A DNA stretch of 64,000 bases, from the NCBI GenBank assembly GCA_007449985.2, contig VIIQ02000244.1, forward strand, positions 43,367 to 107,366. Direction: 5' to 3'. Below, one piece after another: positions 1 to 11,594 of this stretch. Every line of letters begins with the position of its first letter. Within the stretch, counting starts at the first letter, position 1. Below the pieces are notes generated by a model that saw only the letters and a list, made by a program, of their open reading frames with translations, did no database searches and was not told where the DNA came from. This DNA is from Desmodesmus armatus (lineage: Eukaryota; Chlorophyta; Chlorophyceae; Sphaeropleales; Scenedesmaceae). The position numbers and the translations under genes are program-made.

Positions 1-1848
1 CTGTTGGGTCACCACACTTCTGCACGACACTCTGCCTCCGTAAGCAGCGTATCAACACCATGCTGGAGTCAGGCACATCCCCACTCGCTAGCACACGTGC
101 AACCAACAGCCATTCAGTCGCGCATCTGCCGCTGTTCTGCGGTAATTTTGCATGGTGCATGGCACAATCAGCTGGCAGCTGACACCGCTGAGCTCCTCCT
201 TTGCTGGTTCTGCAAGCTGCTGTGTTCACGACTTGGTCAAGGGGCGCCTCTACTGCTGCTGCTGCTGCTGCTGCTGCAATAAAACAATAATTGCTGTAGT
301 TGACTCACACCACTGCACCGGCCCCCTGTCGAGTGTTGTTCCTCACCAATCACTGTACAGATCTGTCAGAAATTCAGCCTGCTGGCCATCACGGCTGGCT
401 GGACTGCTGGACTGCTGTTGCCAACTGTGCAGCACATGCTTGCAACATCTGTGTGTTGGCCAGCACTGAAATGGACATGCCAGAAAGGATGTCTAGGCTC
501 TTCAGGCTTGGGGAGAGGCTTCAAAGCATGAATTCCTTTCAGGAATTCCTTTCATCATGCTGCCTTCTGCTGATGACATGTAACAGAAACTCCTCTCCCC
601 AACTCTCACCCTCTTGCTCCCTCGCCCTGCAGGTCCCTGCCCCCCATCGCATCAGCATGTTGATGCCATGGGGCATGCGCATGCCCCCTCTCATTCGCTT
701 GCTCCACTGGGGACACCTGGGCCAGGTGCTGCTCCTGAATGGATGTTGCTACATGCTGTTTTTACAGCCATAACACATCCAGTCATTGAGCTTTCTGCTA
801 CAAATTGAAGGAGCCTCACGCAGGCCCCTCCAGAATTTGAGGAAATACAGGAAATCAAAGGAGGTTTTGAGGGGTGGGAAGGGTTTTGACACTGCACCCT
901 GGGACCATGAGTGGCAAGCAGCGTGGAGGCGCGTAGCTGTAGGGTTTGTCACAAACCTGTAAGGCCTTGTGTGAACGTCTCGTTCTCCCACGTGGACTGT
1001 ACTTGTCCAAAATAAAATTGTCACCAACGGCTGCATCTGGAGCTCAGGTGACAAGCCTTGACAGCAGGGCATGCCGACTGGTCTGGGCTGGCCAAATGCT
1101 TGCAATCATCCTAGGGGACCTTCTTGGTGTACGGATCACCAGGAAGAGGTCACCAGAACCAGGGGGTTTTCAGATCCCAGTGATCAAGTTCCCAATCTTC
1201 TGCTCTGCAGCTGAGGGGGTTGCATGTATGCTGGGTGCTTGGACAGCTGTTTCGCTTATGCAACAGCCTGACCCTGCTCTGGCCGGCACGGCTGCCAAAT
1301 CTTGTCGCCCAGCGCACAACCTTATACAGCTGTCTGCACAGCGGCTAGCCTAGAAAGCGCTCCCTCACATTCAGCTTGACCCTGTTGCACCCATGCTTCG
1401 CCTCGTTTCCTCCCTCCTCGTCCCTTTCACTGTGTTGCCTTCTCCTGACCCTCCACTTGCCAATCCACTGCCAATCCCTGTAGGGACAGCTGTCCCTTCC
1501 CACATTCCCTTCCTCCCTGTGTCCCGTTACTTTCCTGCCGTTCGCTTTGTGCCTTATGCCACTTCTGCTACACCACACAGCCCCTATATACAGCCATCAG
1601 CAGACCATCATTATCGCAGGTCATTGGAAGGGTGGGGTCACCCAGAGGTGCGGGAGCAAAAGTCACAACAAGCGTTCTCGTCCCGCGTTTTCACTATTCT
1701 TACGCCTGCATGGTTTCTTCAACGTCCCCCTGTCCGAGGGTTCGTCCCGCCTCACCACCATATCAAAACCTTTCCAGGCGTTGCTGATCCCAGTTGCTGA
1801 CACGCGCTCAACGGCTGTGCTTGGCCGCTTGTGAAAGAATTGCCAGTA
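1..1848. other. Stretch without a supported gene upstream of the U-box gene
   Basis: I see no ORF with recognisable domain content or a chain of phase-compatible exons here on either strand. There is a short CTG run near 252-277, a direct repeat of aattcctttc around 530-550, and low-complexity text. The right part should hold the promoter and 5' UTR of the U-box gene whose ATG is at 1849. The left part could contain the tail of an upstream gene that I cannot prove. Confidence 0.4.
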
Positions 1849-4800
1849 ATGTCTGCTATAGGAGGCGCCAGAATGCTGCCGATGATCGGTACCTGCGTTT
1901 CGCTCTCCTGGCAGATCTTGCAACTGCTGCTGACATCCAAGGGCAACAAACAAGAGCACAAATCGTTGCAGCGCGCGCTAACAAACATCCACAGGTTTCT
2001 ACAAGCAGTTCCACCCGATGGTGTCTCTGCAGAGGGCAATCATGTGTTAGGTGAGTTGGTGCTGTAGGTGGAATGTGGCAGCACAAGGGTGCCCTTTCAG
2101 TAAGCTTCGGCAGCTGTGGGAGCAGAGTGTTCAAGTAGTTCACAACAGCCGCAAACAGCAGCAACCACTTTTAGATCCCTGGTCAGGTGTCGAGACAAGG
2201 ATCAGTGCCTGACAGTTACTGTCACTGAGTGTGGGATTGCGGCAGTACTGGCACCGTACACTAGTACTGCAGTGGGTCTGCACCAAATTATGACACTGCC
2301 AGCCACGCCCGTACGCCCGTACGTACGCACACACACAACACACACACGCACGCACAAGGGGGTCACAAGCAACCTCCTGCCAGTTTCATCTGCTCCCTCC
2401 CTTCTCAGATCACATACAGGCAACTGCCGCTGTCAGATAGATGTGGTATCAGTCAGCTACAGTGCCAGCTTTGATGTAGGCTGTTGTGTGCTGTTTTGAT
2501 GCTTGTCACCTGCAGAGCAGCTGCTTGAGCAGCTGCAGGAGATACATATGCTGCTGGTCAGGGTCGGGAACATGAGCACACTGGTGGCCTTGATCAAGGC
2601 TGAGGCAGTGCGTGACGAGTTCCAGCGGACCAGCAGAGACCTTATCAACACCTTCAACATCCTGGCGCAAGGGGAGCAGCTGCTAGTGAGTGGCAGGGTG
2701 TGAGCAGCTGTGGGTTGTGTGTCATGGGGGAAGGGTATTCGCAGCAGGCAGTCTCCTTGTTGCCTGTGGTCTGTTCACACCCATGAAGTGCACATTGCTC
2801 TGCATGGAACTTGTCATAGCAGCCAATTGTCTGTCTGGCACCGCAGCCATGATTCACAGCCAACTGCAGATGCAGGGACCAGAGCGTGGGCATGTTGTGC
2901 GGCCTTTTCCTTTTCTTTCTGCCGCAGAAAGGTGCACGGGCCAGCGTCCAGGACCTGAAACAGATCAGCAATGACCTACAGCGCAGCCAGTCCGAGTTCT
3001 TTGTCCTGGAGGAGGCCCGGCACAGCAGGTCAGCATGTAGATCAGCTAGCCCGGCTTTGACTTGGATGTGCCTGGGCTGCCTGTTAGAGGTGTGATCACG
3101 CAGATCTTGCTGTGGTACAACCATCCTGTACATGCTGGTTCCCAGCAGTTCGTGTGCCCAACTGCTTTCGTCACCGCATGAGCAGCTGACATAGCACTTA
3201 CTGCACTTTGCTGCGCAGGTTGATGACTGTGGCCTCTAGCGCCAAGCGCAATCAACTCCCAGAGCAGCTGCTGCAGCGCAACTTGCTGGATGAACTCAAG
3301 GATTTGCCAGAGGTGAGGCATGTCACGATGATGCAGCACATGCAGCCTCTTCTGTCTGCGAAGAGCATTCAATTGAATTGCAGCTGGTGGCTGTTTTGTT
3401 ACACCAGACTCCGTTTTTGCTGATAGCTGCACGGGCTAGGCTGAGTTGGGCTGAGCTGTCAAGATGGCTCCCTGTGCATCTTCCAAAAAATGCAACCGTG
3501 CTCCTGCATACCTGCGGAAGTACACTGGCTGCACTGCTGATCAAATGCTGGCATACAAACTGCCCGGCTACGGTGACACTAGCAAGCGAGCCACAGGCTC
3601 ATGAGTGTGCCCAGAGGGCCTATTAACGCCCCCCAGTCTCTCAGTTTGGCACCATCACTGTGCGTCGCATGTGCCTGCACAGGTGGCTGACCTGGGGCCA
3701 GAGGAGCTGCTGTCAGAGTTCAGGGCGCTGCAAGAGCTTGCACTGGCCAGCTACAGCCCCCCCAAGACTGATGGGCCCGCAGATGACACAGGCGTCAGCG
3801 ACCAGAGGACCAAGAGCAAGATCAATACTGAGATGGAGGACTTTCTGCTGCAACAGGTAATTGTGATGTTTGATGGTTATAGGCACTAGAATTCAAATTG
3901 CTGCATCGCACATGTCCGTGCGGATACCGCTAAGCACTTGTGACGGGAGCGCCAGTGTCCACAGGGAAGGCGGGGACGGACGGCGTACGTCGTGTCCCCA
4001 AATATCTTGTAGCAATCTTGCAGCTTGAAGAGCGCTTTCAACCATGCGACCAGCAAACACGTGCATTCAAATGAACCCGCCACGATGGCATCGTCAAATT
4101 CACAACTGGCTGCTCAGGGCTTACTATGTTATACATTGCAGCCGGTTTTTTTTGGGGGGGGGGCACCCCGTTGATATGCGCTACCAACAGCACCAGTCAT
4201 GCGCTACTAACCTGAAGCACTGACAGCAGCAGCGCATGCAGACCCACTGGGCTCCTGAGGATGGGGACAACACGGCATAATCAGACATATTTGGCACTTG
4301 ACAACCCTGCCCCGTGCTGCTGATGCTAACAGGTGTGTGGTGCCATTGCGGCCAGTGTACATGCCACAACACCGGAGGTACTGCTTGTGGATGCCCCTCC
4401 CAACTACGTTTGTCCCATCAGCAAGCAGCTGATGGTTGAACCCGTGCTGCTGGTGGAGACAGGCCACACCTACGAAGCAGCAGCCATTCACAGGTGGCTC
4501 TGTTCAAGTGACCTGTGTCCACTGAGCGGTAAGAAGCTCAGCAGCAAGCAGACAGCTCCCAACTATGCCCTTAAAGGCGCGATTGCAGACTGGGCTGCAG
4601 CACACAGCGTGACCATGCCACTGGCCCCAGTGTACAGCACAACCAATGCTGACAGCACCCGCTCAGCAGGCTCAGCAGCGGCGGCAGCAGCAGGGGCGGC
4701 GGCAGCGGCTAGCACGCATGCCAACACCTATTCCAGCAGGCCACTGGCAGGAGACGCAGGCAATGCTAGCGGCGCTGACCGCAGCCACGCAGAGGAGTCA

Positions 4801-7800
4801 GCAATGGCGGCAGCGGCAGCAGCAGCAGCGGCCGACAGCATGCACGGCAGCAGGTACTCTAGCAGGCAACCAACGGCAGCTGCAGGTGCAAGCATTGGGA
4901 TAGACATCAGCAGCTTCTCTGGGCCCAAAAGCAGCAGGAGTGGTGCGGGGCGGTCTTGCCGCTGCACCCGGACACGCTGGGCGATTGGAGCCATTGCACT
5001 GCTGCTCACAGTGGCAGTGGCAATCGGCTTAGGGGTCGGCTTGCCCATGGTGACTCGCCGCAGCAAAGGTGAGACAAGGAGATGTTGATCGCCGCTTTTA
5101 GGGCAACTTGGTGGATATCCTCAACCAGCTGTCAGGTGATGCAGGATGGTATGTGCACGTAGCGGACTCCGTTGTTGGAGGTAGAGGGGCCTTCAGAGCG
5201 TTCCCTGGCAGCGGCTGGACCCGTGAGTGTTTGGAGTGCTTCAGTGGGCCATGGTTGCTGTTGATGGTGCCATATGGTACTTACTGGTTAGTGGCACCGT
5301 TTTGTCGCTAGCACTGGAATGGTTTCAGATGCTCACCCCCCCCCCCAAAAACACACACATGTCCCTTTTGCACAGGCCTGCCAGGCTGCTGTGACAGCAC
5401 CACCGGCAACAACACAACTGCTTCGGAGCAGACCTCCCTTACCAACTCAAGCTCAGTTCCTCCAAAAGAAATGCCCAGCCAATCTCAAGGCACAGACACA
5501 ATCTGTCCGTCACCCGCCAAAACTATGCTATAGTATGCTTGGTGCATGCATACGATTGCATGCAGAGGAATTTTTTAAAAGGGTTGGCGTGGAGCCCAAA
5601 CACCTTGTTCCAGTGTGCATGATGTCAACCATTCACCCGATGCACAACACATCAGATGGCCTGCTTTCAGCCTCCAATCTCTGAGAGTGTCGAAGTCAGC
5701 GCATGTGTGGCTATCATTCACATACGTATGTGGTATGTGGCCGGGAGCCGGCCAGAGTCAACCGCTGGCTGGGGTCCTTATGGGGGCCAGTTGACCTGGA
5801 TGTTGGTGAGGTTGCATGTGGATGGTTGACAGCGGAGCAAGGTTCAACCATGTTCCAACAAAGTTCACAGGGAAACGTGTGTGCACGTGGTTCCAGGGCA
5901 ATCTGTTCAAATCTTGCATGCGTACATACCTTGGAGTTTATTTCTGAAATTATCAATTGAAGCTGCAAGCTGCTGCTTGTTCAAACAAATTAGTGATGCG
6001 CATCATGTCAGCATGCTGGAGCTGGGCATTGCACCTCACAACCAGCAGCAGCCAGCAACGCTGTTACAACTCCCCACAGCAGTGCAGCAACACGATATGT
6101 ATGTAGCTACATATCAGCGATGCCATTTGCTGGCAGCACTCAAAATGAACAGTAGGAGCTGTATCGCTACAGTACAGCCACAATTGGGGCATCTGCTGAA
6201 CCCATCTGCTGCTACCTGCCAACTCCATGCAGGTGATGTTGCACAAAGTGTCTCCCCCAGCCCCACCCCGTCCTCCCCGGCACCATTAGCGTCTGCCCCA
6301 GCCCTACCCCGGCCTCTCGCACCGCAGGGGGTACCATCACCAGGTAACCCTCCCCTGGATTCTATGGATCCTCGGGAGAGGGATTACCCGCAGCTCCCAT
6401 CTCCCAAGCCAACACCAGCCACAGCAACCCCAGCCGCTGCTCCAGCTCCAGCTCCAGCTCCAACTATAACTCCAGTTCCAGCTCCAACTCCAGCTCCAGC
6501 TCCAGCTCCAGCTCCAGCTCCAACTATAACTCCAGTTCCAGCTCCAACTCCAGCTCCAGCTCCAGCTCCAGCTCCAACTATAACTCCAGTTCCAGCTCCA
6601 GCCCCAGCTCCAGCTCCAGCCCCAGCAGAGGCCATTTCTGGCCCTAACAAGCTGACTCCAGCAGCAAACGAGGCCATTGCTGATGCTATTGCCAGGGCCA
6701 AGCCTACACTGCGTGGCCGTGATGCACAGAGGGTGCTTGACAGCATGCCGGGCCCTCTTGAGAAGGTGGGGCATGGCACTGCAACAGCAGGACACAGCAC
6801 ATCACTTATCGTGACACCCTACTGACCAGCTCGGCACATGACAGTAGCATGCGATGTACAGTAGCACAGTGCCTCTGCTGTACTGTCACACTGAAGCATC
6901 TCCTCCCTCCTCAGGAGCTGGGCCAGCTTGCCTAACTGCTTAGAGAGCTTAGAGAGCTTGCTGCCTGCTTGACCCTCACAATGTTGAGCAACGCCCTGCT
7001 GCCTGCGTTGTTTTACCATCTCCTCACACTGCAGGTTGCTGTAGGCAAGGCTACAGGAGTCCCTGTCCAAATTGCTGTTGCTCGCGCAGTCACAGACGTG
7101 CAGCAGAAGGTGCCACTCAACCCCCAGGTAAAAGTCTGACCCCCCACTCAGAAGAAGTCTCTCTTCTTTCTTGCGCATGGCAGCATTGGGGAAGCATGGG
7201 TTGGTGGAAGACACCAGCTGGCAATGTGTATCCCTAAGATAAGCCTTCTATTTGAAGGTGCAGGGCAAGCCTCACTGTCTGTAATCTAGCCACTGCCACT
7301 GCTTTGATTGCTCAGTCTGAGGGAGCAACTGGTAAAGCTTGACCAACTTGCTTTTCTGTGTGGCACACAAAGCCGTTGTGCTGATTGTACTTCGAGTACC
7401 GGTGTCCTGCACATAGCCAGGTACATGTGCACTGCGTGCATTCACCTCGTTGCACAACACATACCCTTCATGAGACACATACTATGTTGGTTTGCGCTTT
7501 GTGACATGGTGCAGCCTGCAAACTTTGAGATGTCTTGTCCACCCTTGTCCACCCTTGTATGCGCTGCGCTCCCCTGAATCGTCCTATCTGTCCACCCAAC
7601 TTGCCTCTGCCATAGGCTTTGCAAACATCGTGCCCTGCCGTGCCCTGGTTGGTTCACTCACACCGTCCGTGTGTGATGCCTAACAACTGATCTAACACCC
7701 CCAGTTTTTTTGCTGTTGCCGCCCTCCCCTGCCCACAGGCCCGACAGTCCGTCCTGGATGCTGCCTACCGTGTGTACACATCCAGCCCTGCAACCCTGGC

Positions 7801-7810
7801 AACCCCTTGA
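1849..7810 (+). CDS. U-box E3 ubiquitin ligase-like protein with UND domain, transmembrane segment and Pro-Ala-rich tail
   Basis: Likely a membrane-anchored E3 ubiquitin ligase. Exons: 1849-2050, 2516-2685, 2928-3028, 3219-3312, 3683-3856, 4333-5068, 6233-6765, 7035-7127, 7739-7810. All junctions are GT-AG and phase-compatible, and the sum is 2175 nt (724 aa plus TGA). Residues about 1-247 are helical and match the plant PUB N-terminal (UND) layout. Residues about 270-342 are a U-box: CPISKQLM, a Val/Gly-His-Thr-Tyr-Glu stretch, then a Trp-Leu helix; it binds E2 without zinc. An Ala/Ser-rich linker follows, then a hydrophobic segment at about 463-487 ending in Arg-Arg. The tail (493-724) starts with a Pro-Ala repeat. 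Plant PUBs with UND usually carry ARM repeats after the U-box; none is seen here. The start at 1849 is the first in-frame ATG; an upstream GTG at 1831 is not needed. A probable poly(A) signal follows at 8236. The link from exon 6 to exon 7 is the weakest join. Confidence 0.75.
5376..5533 (+). other. Possible alternative terminal exon of the U-box gene
   Basis: An acceptor (cacag) precedes 5376, and the segment reads in phase with the end of U-box exon 6 at 5068. It gives about 52 Ser/Thr/Asn-rich residues and then TAG at 5531-5533. If used, the protein would end soon after the membrane segment and lose the Pro-Ala tail. Direct splicing from 5068 to 6233 is also in phase, so the two outcomes would be alternatives. 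No TGTAA signal is seen shortly after 5533, which weakens this option. Confidence 0.3.
6433..6632 (+). repeat. In-frame Pro-Ala tandem repeat (CCAGCT units)
   Basis: Hexamer-like gctcca/ccagct units are arranged in larger blocks of about 60 bp, each with an insert encoding Thr-Ile-Thr-Pro-Val. They encode an alternating Pro-Ala tract in the C-terminal half of the U-box protein. Such tracts resemble hydroxyproline-rich glycoprotein shafts of algal wall proteins, which would fit a lumenal or extracellular location. Confidence 0.85.
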
Positions 7811-8235
7811 CCCTACTCTGAAGCCAGTGGGTGATGTCCCCGAACCCCTCGACGCTTCTCATGCCACCATGGCTGATTGGGAAATTCTAACAATTCCACG
7901 AACATGACTGGTGACCCATGGTTACAAAGGCCAAGAGCGCAACCATGCCTGGCATGCCTGGAATGGCCGACATAAACGCTACTGGGCCAGCTGCTCCTGG
8001 CAACCACTGCTGGTGCTGGTGCTGCCCCCCAAGGCCCCTCCCATGGCAGTGCTAGACTCGACGAGCGATTGCATTCGCGCTAGCTGCAGCGCTGCTGGCA
8101 GTTGTTGTTGTACTTGCTCTGTTGAAGGGATCTGCCTTTTATGCTGGCAAGTGTGTTGCAACAGGGGTGTGGCTGCTAGGGTTGAGTCATTATGTGTCTT
8201 CCACAGCCTGTACCTGCTGGCCCCTGTGTGCAGCT

Positions 8236-8240
8236 TGTAA
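8236..8240 (+). terminator. Candidate TGTAA polyadenylation signal of the U-box gene
   Basis: TGTAA is the usual green-algal poly(A) signal. This one lies 426 nt after the stop at 7810; another lies at 8552-8556. Either could serve. Confidence 0.35.
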
Positions 8241-8781
8241 AGCCAGACTCTTATGTTTGTGCCGATTTGGGCTGCATGAGTTGGGTGCAGCTGGGCTTTC
8301 TAGGATGCTGCATAGCGTGTCACACGCTAAGTTACTGACGTGGCTCAGGCACCGGGTGGTGTGCAGTGGAGAGGTGGGCTGTGGGTTGTACACCTGGTGT
8401 TAGGGTGGTGTGCTCGTGCCCGACCCTGAATCCCAATAGACGCAACCTGAGCATGCTGCCAGCGCTTCGGATGCGCGATCCTGCAGTTGCAGTTGCAGCA
8501 GGGTCGGCAAGATTGGTTGCGCAGCAGGGCTGTTGTTCTGCAGAAGGTACTTGTAAAAGTGTTATGGTGTGGTAACGCGTGTGAACAGAAGCCTGGGGAC
8601 CAGCAGGTGACAGTGACCACTCAGCAGGCTTGTGTGCATGCAGAGTGTCACAGCATGACATGCCATGGCAGAGCTGAAAGTTGTGAAGTGGTTTTGGCTG
8701 CAGGTGGCAGTCATCAAGGTTTTGTCCCCTGGGAATGCAGACGTTCTGCATATATAGGCCCCACCTGATTGCATCCCTTCC

Positions 8782-8812
8782 CCATTTGTACCAGATCATC
8801 TGGTACAAATGG
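8782..8812. repeat. Near-perfect inverted repeat (15-bp arms, 1-nt centre)
   Basis: The left arm 8782-8796 (ccatttgtaccagat) is exactly complementary to 8798-8812. It lies in gene-poor DNA and has no downstream T tract. It could be a transposon terminus or a cruciform-forming site; the sequence does not decide. Confidence 0.8.
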
Positions 8813-8889
8813 TTTTATGGTCACCACGGTGATGGTGTTTGTTGACTCAGCCACCATCTTGATGGTTTGTTGTGGGTGGATAATGATCA

Positions 8890-9530
8890 GAGCCATTGTT
8901 CGCAGATGCACCATGCAGTCAGTGATTCATGACTGATACGTGCATTGTAATTCCTCACATCTTTCAAACTGCCAGATGAGGGTGTCATCACTTTGCACTG
9001 CAGTCTTGACTGAATCGCCGCGAATGAGCCAGTTCTCTGCTGACAACAAGCGCCCTGGCCATGCGGCGGCAAAGAGCCCTAGTCCTGCAGCTCTTTGGAG
9101 GTCTGCGCTTGAGTAACTGCAGCCCCACCCTGACCGTTGTCATCGGTTCCTGTGTACATCCCTGGCGCCACCTTGCCAAAACCAGCACATTCATAAGGGA
9201 GCCCTGATCAACCAGGAGCCCTGCTTACCCACTCAGTGGCAGAGGTGTCAAGGAGTTCCATATAGTTTGAACATATGTGTACGTCACTGACAGCCTTCAG
9301 GAATCATAACACAAGGCACAGCAGCACAGCTATGCTATAAAGTAGGACAGCACAAAAGCACACTCAAAGCAACAGCAGCAGCGCAAAGGCAGGCACAAGG
9401 CAAGTGCAACTGCAGTTGCACTTCACAGACTACTAGTAGGCGTGCTGTGTGTCATACACAGACACACTCTTGTGCCTAAGGACAGGGACTGCTGGGCCTG
9501 TAGCCGGCCAAGCAAACAAGGCAACAAGTC
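8890..9530. repeat. Dispersed repeat, copy A
   Basis: Long, gapped similarity by eye to about 29390-30000. The strongest shared blocks include tctgcgcttgagt followed by actgcagccccacc, then gggagccctgatcaa and ggcaagtgcagttgcac-like text, in the same order and orientation. Both copies lie in gene-poor DNA. No coding capacity or clear termini are seen, so this may be an old non-autonomous element. Boundaries are approximate. Confidence 0.65.
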
Positions 9531-10291
9531 CGCTAGCGCTTTGTTTCACAACGCGTCTGGTATGCTGACTGAGTTCCACTGGACACCACTGCCGTCTGTG
9601 GGCAATGGCTCACACAGCACACCGTCACATCGTGCCCACAGTCATGCTCCCCTGTCTGCAGTATACCCAGCATCATGCTGGCGAACGGCTGGCCTGTTGG
9701 TACCTTCTGTGTTGCACCCCTGGACATCTGGCATACTCAGCAAAGATTCCAGGTTTACAGCTTGCAAGAGTGGTCAAGCTGGTCCAGAGTGATCAAGAGG
9801 GTCTCCCCAGGAGGCTCTTGGTCCCCAGCCATTGGCGCACCCATTCCTAATCAGCGCGCTAAAGCAAAGGTATGCCTACAGCTGGTGGTGTGCTGGACGA
9901 ATGCTGGCTTACCCTTGAATACACAAGCGGGTTGCGTAAGCAATGTGATCGCATTATCAACTGATTGTACTTGCAAGTCGATCACGGTAACAGCTGCAAT
10001 GGATGTATAGACCAAAGGGCCAGCCCAGTTCCCTGTGGCAAAGAAAGTCTCAGCCTGCAGGTTCTGTCAGTCTGCCATGCTAATTCTGCAGGAGGCACAT
10101 GCTCCCTTACAGGCACCACAACCACACAGCAGCTGTTGCAGAAGCATGAGCAGGCCCAGCCCACGAGGAACACCTGCAACATCAGCGGCAACAGCAGCAG
10201 CTGCGCACCAGGCAACAGCTTCCTCACGCCCAGGGGCAAAACACCAGCATGCGGCCAGACCTTGCCTTTCCGTATTGCAGCAGCGACAGCG

Positions 10292-10293
<2 letters not shown>

Positions 10294-10327
<34 letters not shown>
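10294..10327. repeat. AGC/CAG trinucleotide microsatellite
   Basis: About eleven uninterrupted AGC units in the gene-poor interval left of the secreted-protein gene. They generate false poly-Gln/Ala/Ser ORFs in three frames. Confidence 0.9.
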
Positions 10328-11594
10328 CTGTGCATGCATGGTCGCGACTAGCTGTTGTGGTATGCGTGGCAGAGTGCAGAAGGCACTGCTTTCAAACCGG
10401 GTCACCCAAGCAGCAGGCACTCCTGACACACTGCAGCACATTGCTGATATTGCACCACCCAGCAGGTGCCAGTGCTCGCCACATACATGCCAGCACAGCA
10501 GCATCTGCAGGCCCAGCAGCATCCTCTGCTGCTGCTGCAGCAGCTGCTGCTGCTGCTTTCGCTGCCAGCAGAGTCAAGCCAGAGGTGCTGCAGCACCTGC
10601 TGGTCCTGTGATTGCCCTCAACATGCTTCCGCACAGCCAGGTGGCGCATACAATTTGCAAGTGGCGCTGGGTGCTGCACATGGGTCCGCTGTCACTGGAA
10701 GATGATCACTGCTGTCCAGGGTCACTCCTAATCGTCGCATGCGCGCAGCCCGTACAGCAGCACATAATACATCGACTTAGCATATTTGGTGCAAGTTTAT
10801 GGACTCTTGTCGGTTCGAGTTGCCCACAGTCGTCAGGAAGATCATGATGATCAGCAGGGTGAACTTAGGCGAAAAGCAGCTGCTGAGGGGGGGTCCCGAA
10901 GGGACCTGAGACCCATCCTATGATCACATGAGCTGACGCTGTCATGGTGGGCGTGACTTCAAGCCACCTTTAGTGTAATTTGATGTGTGTATCTGACTGC
11001 AAGCTTTTCTGTGTTCGCTATTCGGCCATGGAAGATCACTGTGCACATTACCGAAGAAAGGAACGCAGCATTCAAACATCTCCTCAGTAACGCATTTACA
11101 ACCAGAAGGTAATAACGACACCTGCCGCGCCCCGTGCGTTGCATCAGTGCGAGTTGACGCGATAGCAAACAATGATGTGTGACCTTGAACTCGCTGGACA
11201 AAAGCTACTCAGCCATTCTACTGTGCACTTAACTTTTGCGTAGATCACTTGTATCGTTTTCATACTCCACATCTGCTGCTCACCAAACAGTCGCAGTCAG
11301 TTCGGGACGGCTGTTGCAGTCCGTATCGCCGCTGACGCTGAGTCATGTCGTAAACAGGCACTGCTGGATCGCTTTACGGGCATTATTGTCGACGGACGGT
11401 GCTTACTGAGCAGGGTCAGCTGTTCGGTCCAGAGGCAGGTGAGAATTTCACCTTTGTGCTGGATAGGCGGGTGAACTCCAGCTGGGCGCTCAATGCAAGG
11501 TATCACCCTTCATACAAAATGCCCTTACGGGAACTCTTGCCTGCTCATGACTATGCACTGTGAGAATCCCGCAGAACGGAACTGATCTCAGCTC

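Larger units (their letters stand above)
7811..11594. other. Gene-poor interval between the U-box and secreted-protein genes
   Basis: No ORF here has recognisable domains. It holds the 3' UTR of the U-box gene on the left, a near-perfect hairpin at 8782-8812, one copy of a dispersed repeat (about 8890-9530) and a CAG-rich block at about 10030-10620. That block has ORFs open in several frames because the repeats lack stop codons. A short hidden gene near 10080-10615 (Ala/Ser-rich, ending at a TGA near 10612) cannot be excluded. Confidence 0.4.

Noticed and set aside
6337..6800. Minus-strand Ser-Trp or Gly-Ala repeat ORFs
   Set aside because: Shadows of the Pro-Ala repeat in the U-box gene, which is in phase with flanking exons on the plus strand.
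10035..10847. 270-codon plus-strand ORF with poly-Gln
   Set aside because: Openness comes from the CAG microsatellite; no domain, no splice-phase partners, and competing ORFs exist in other frames and on the other strand.
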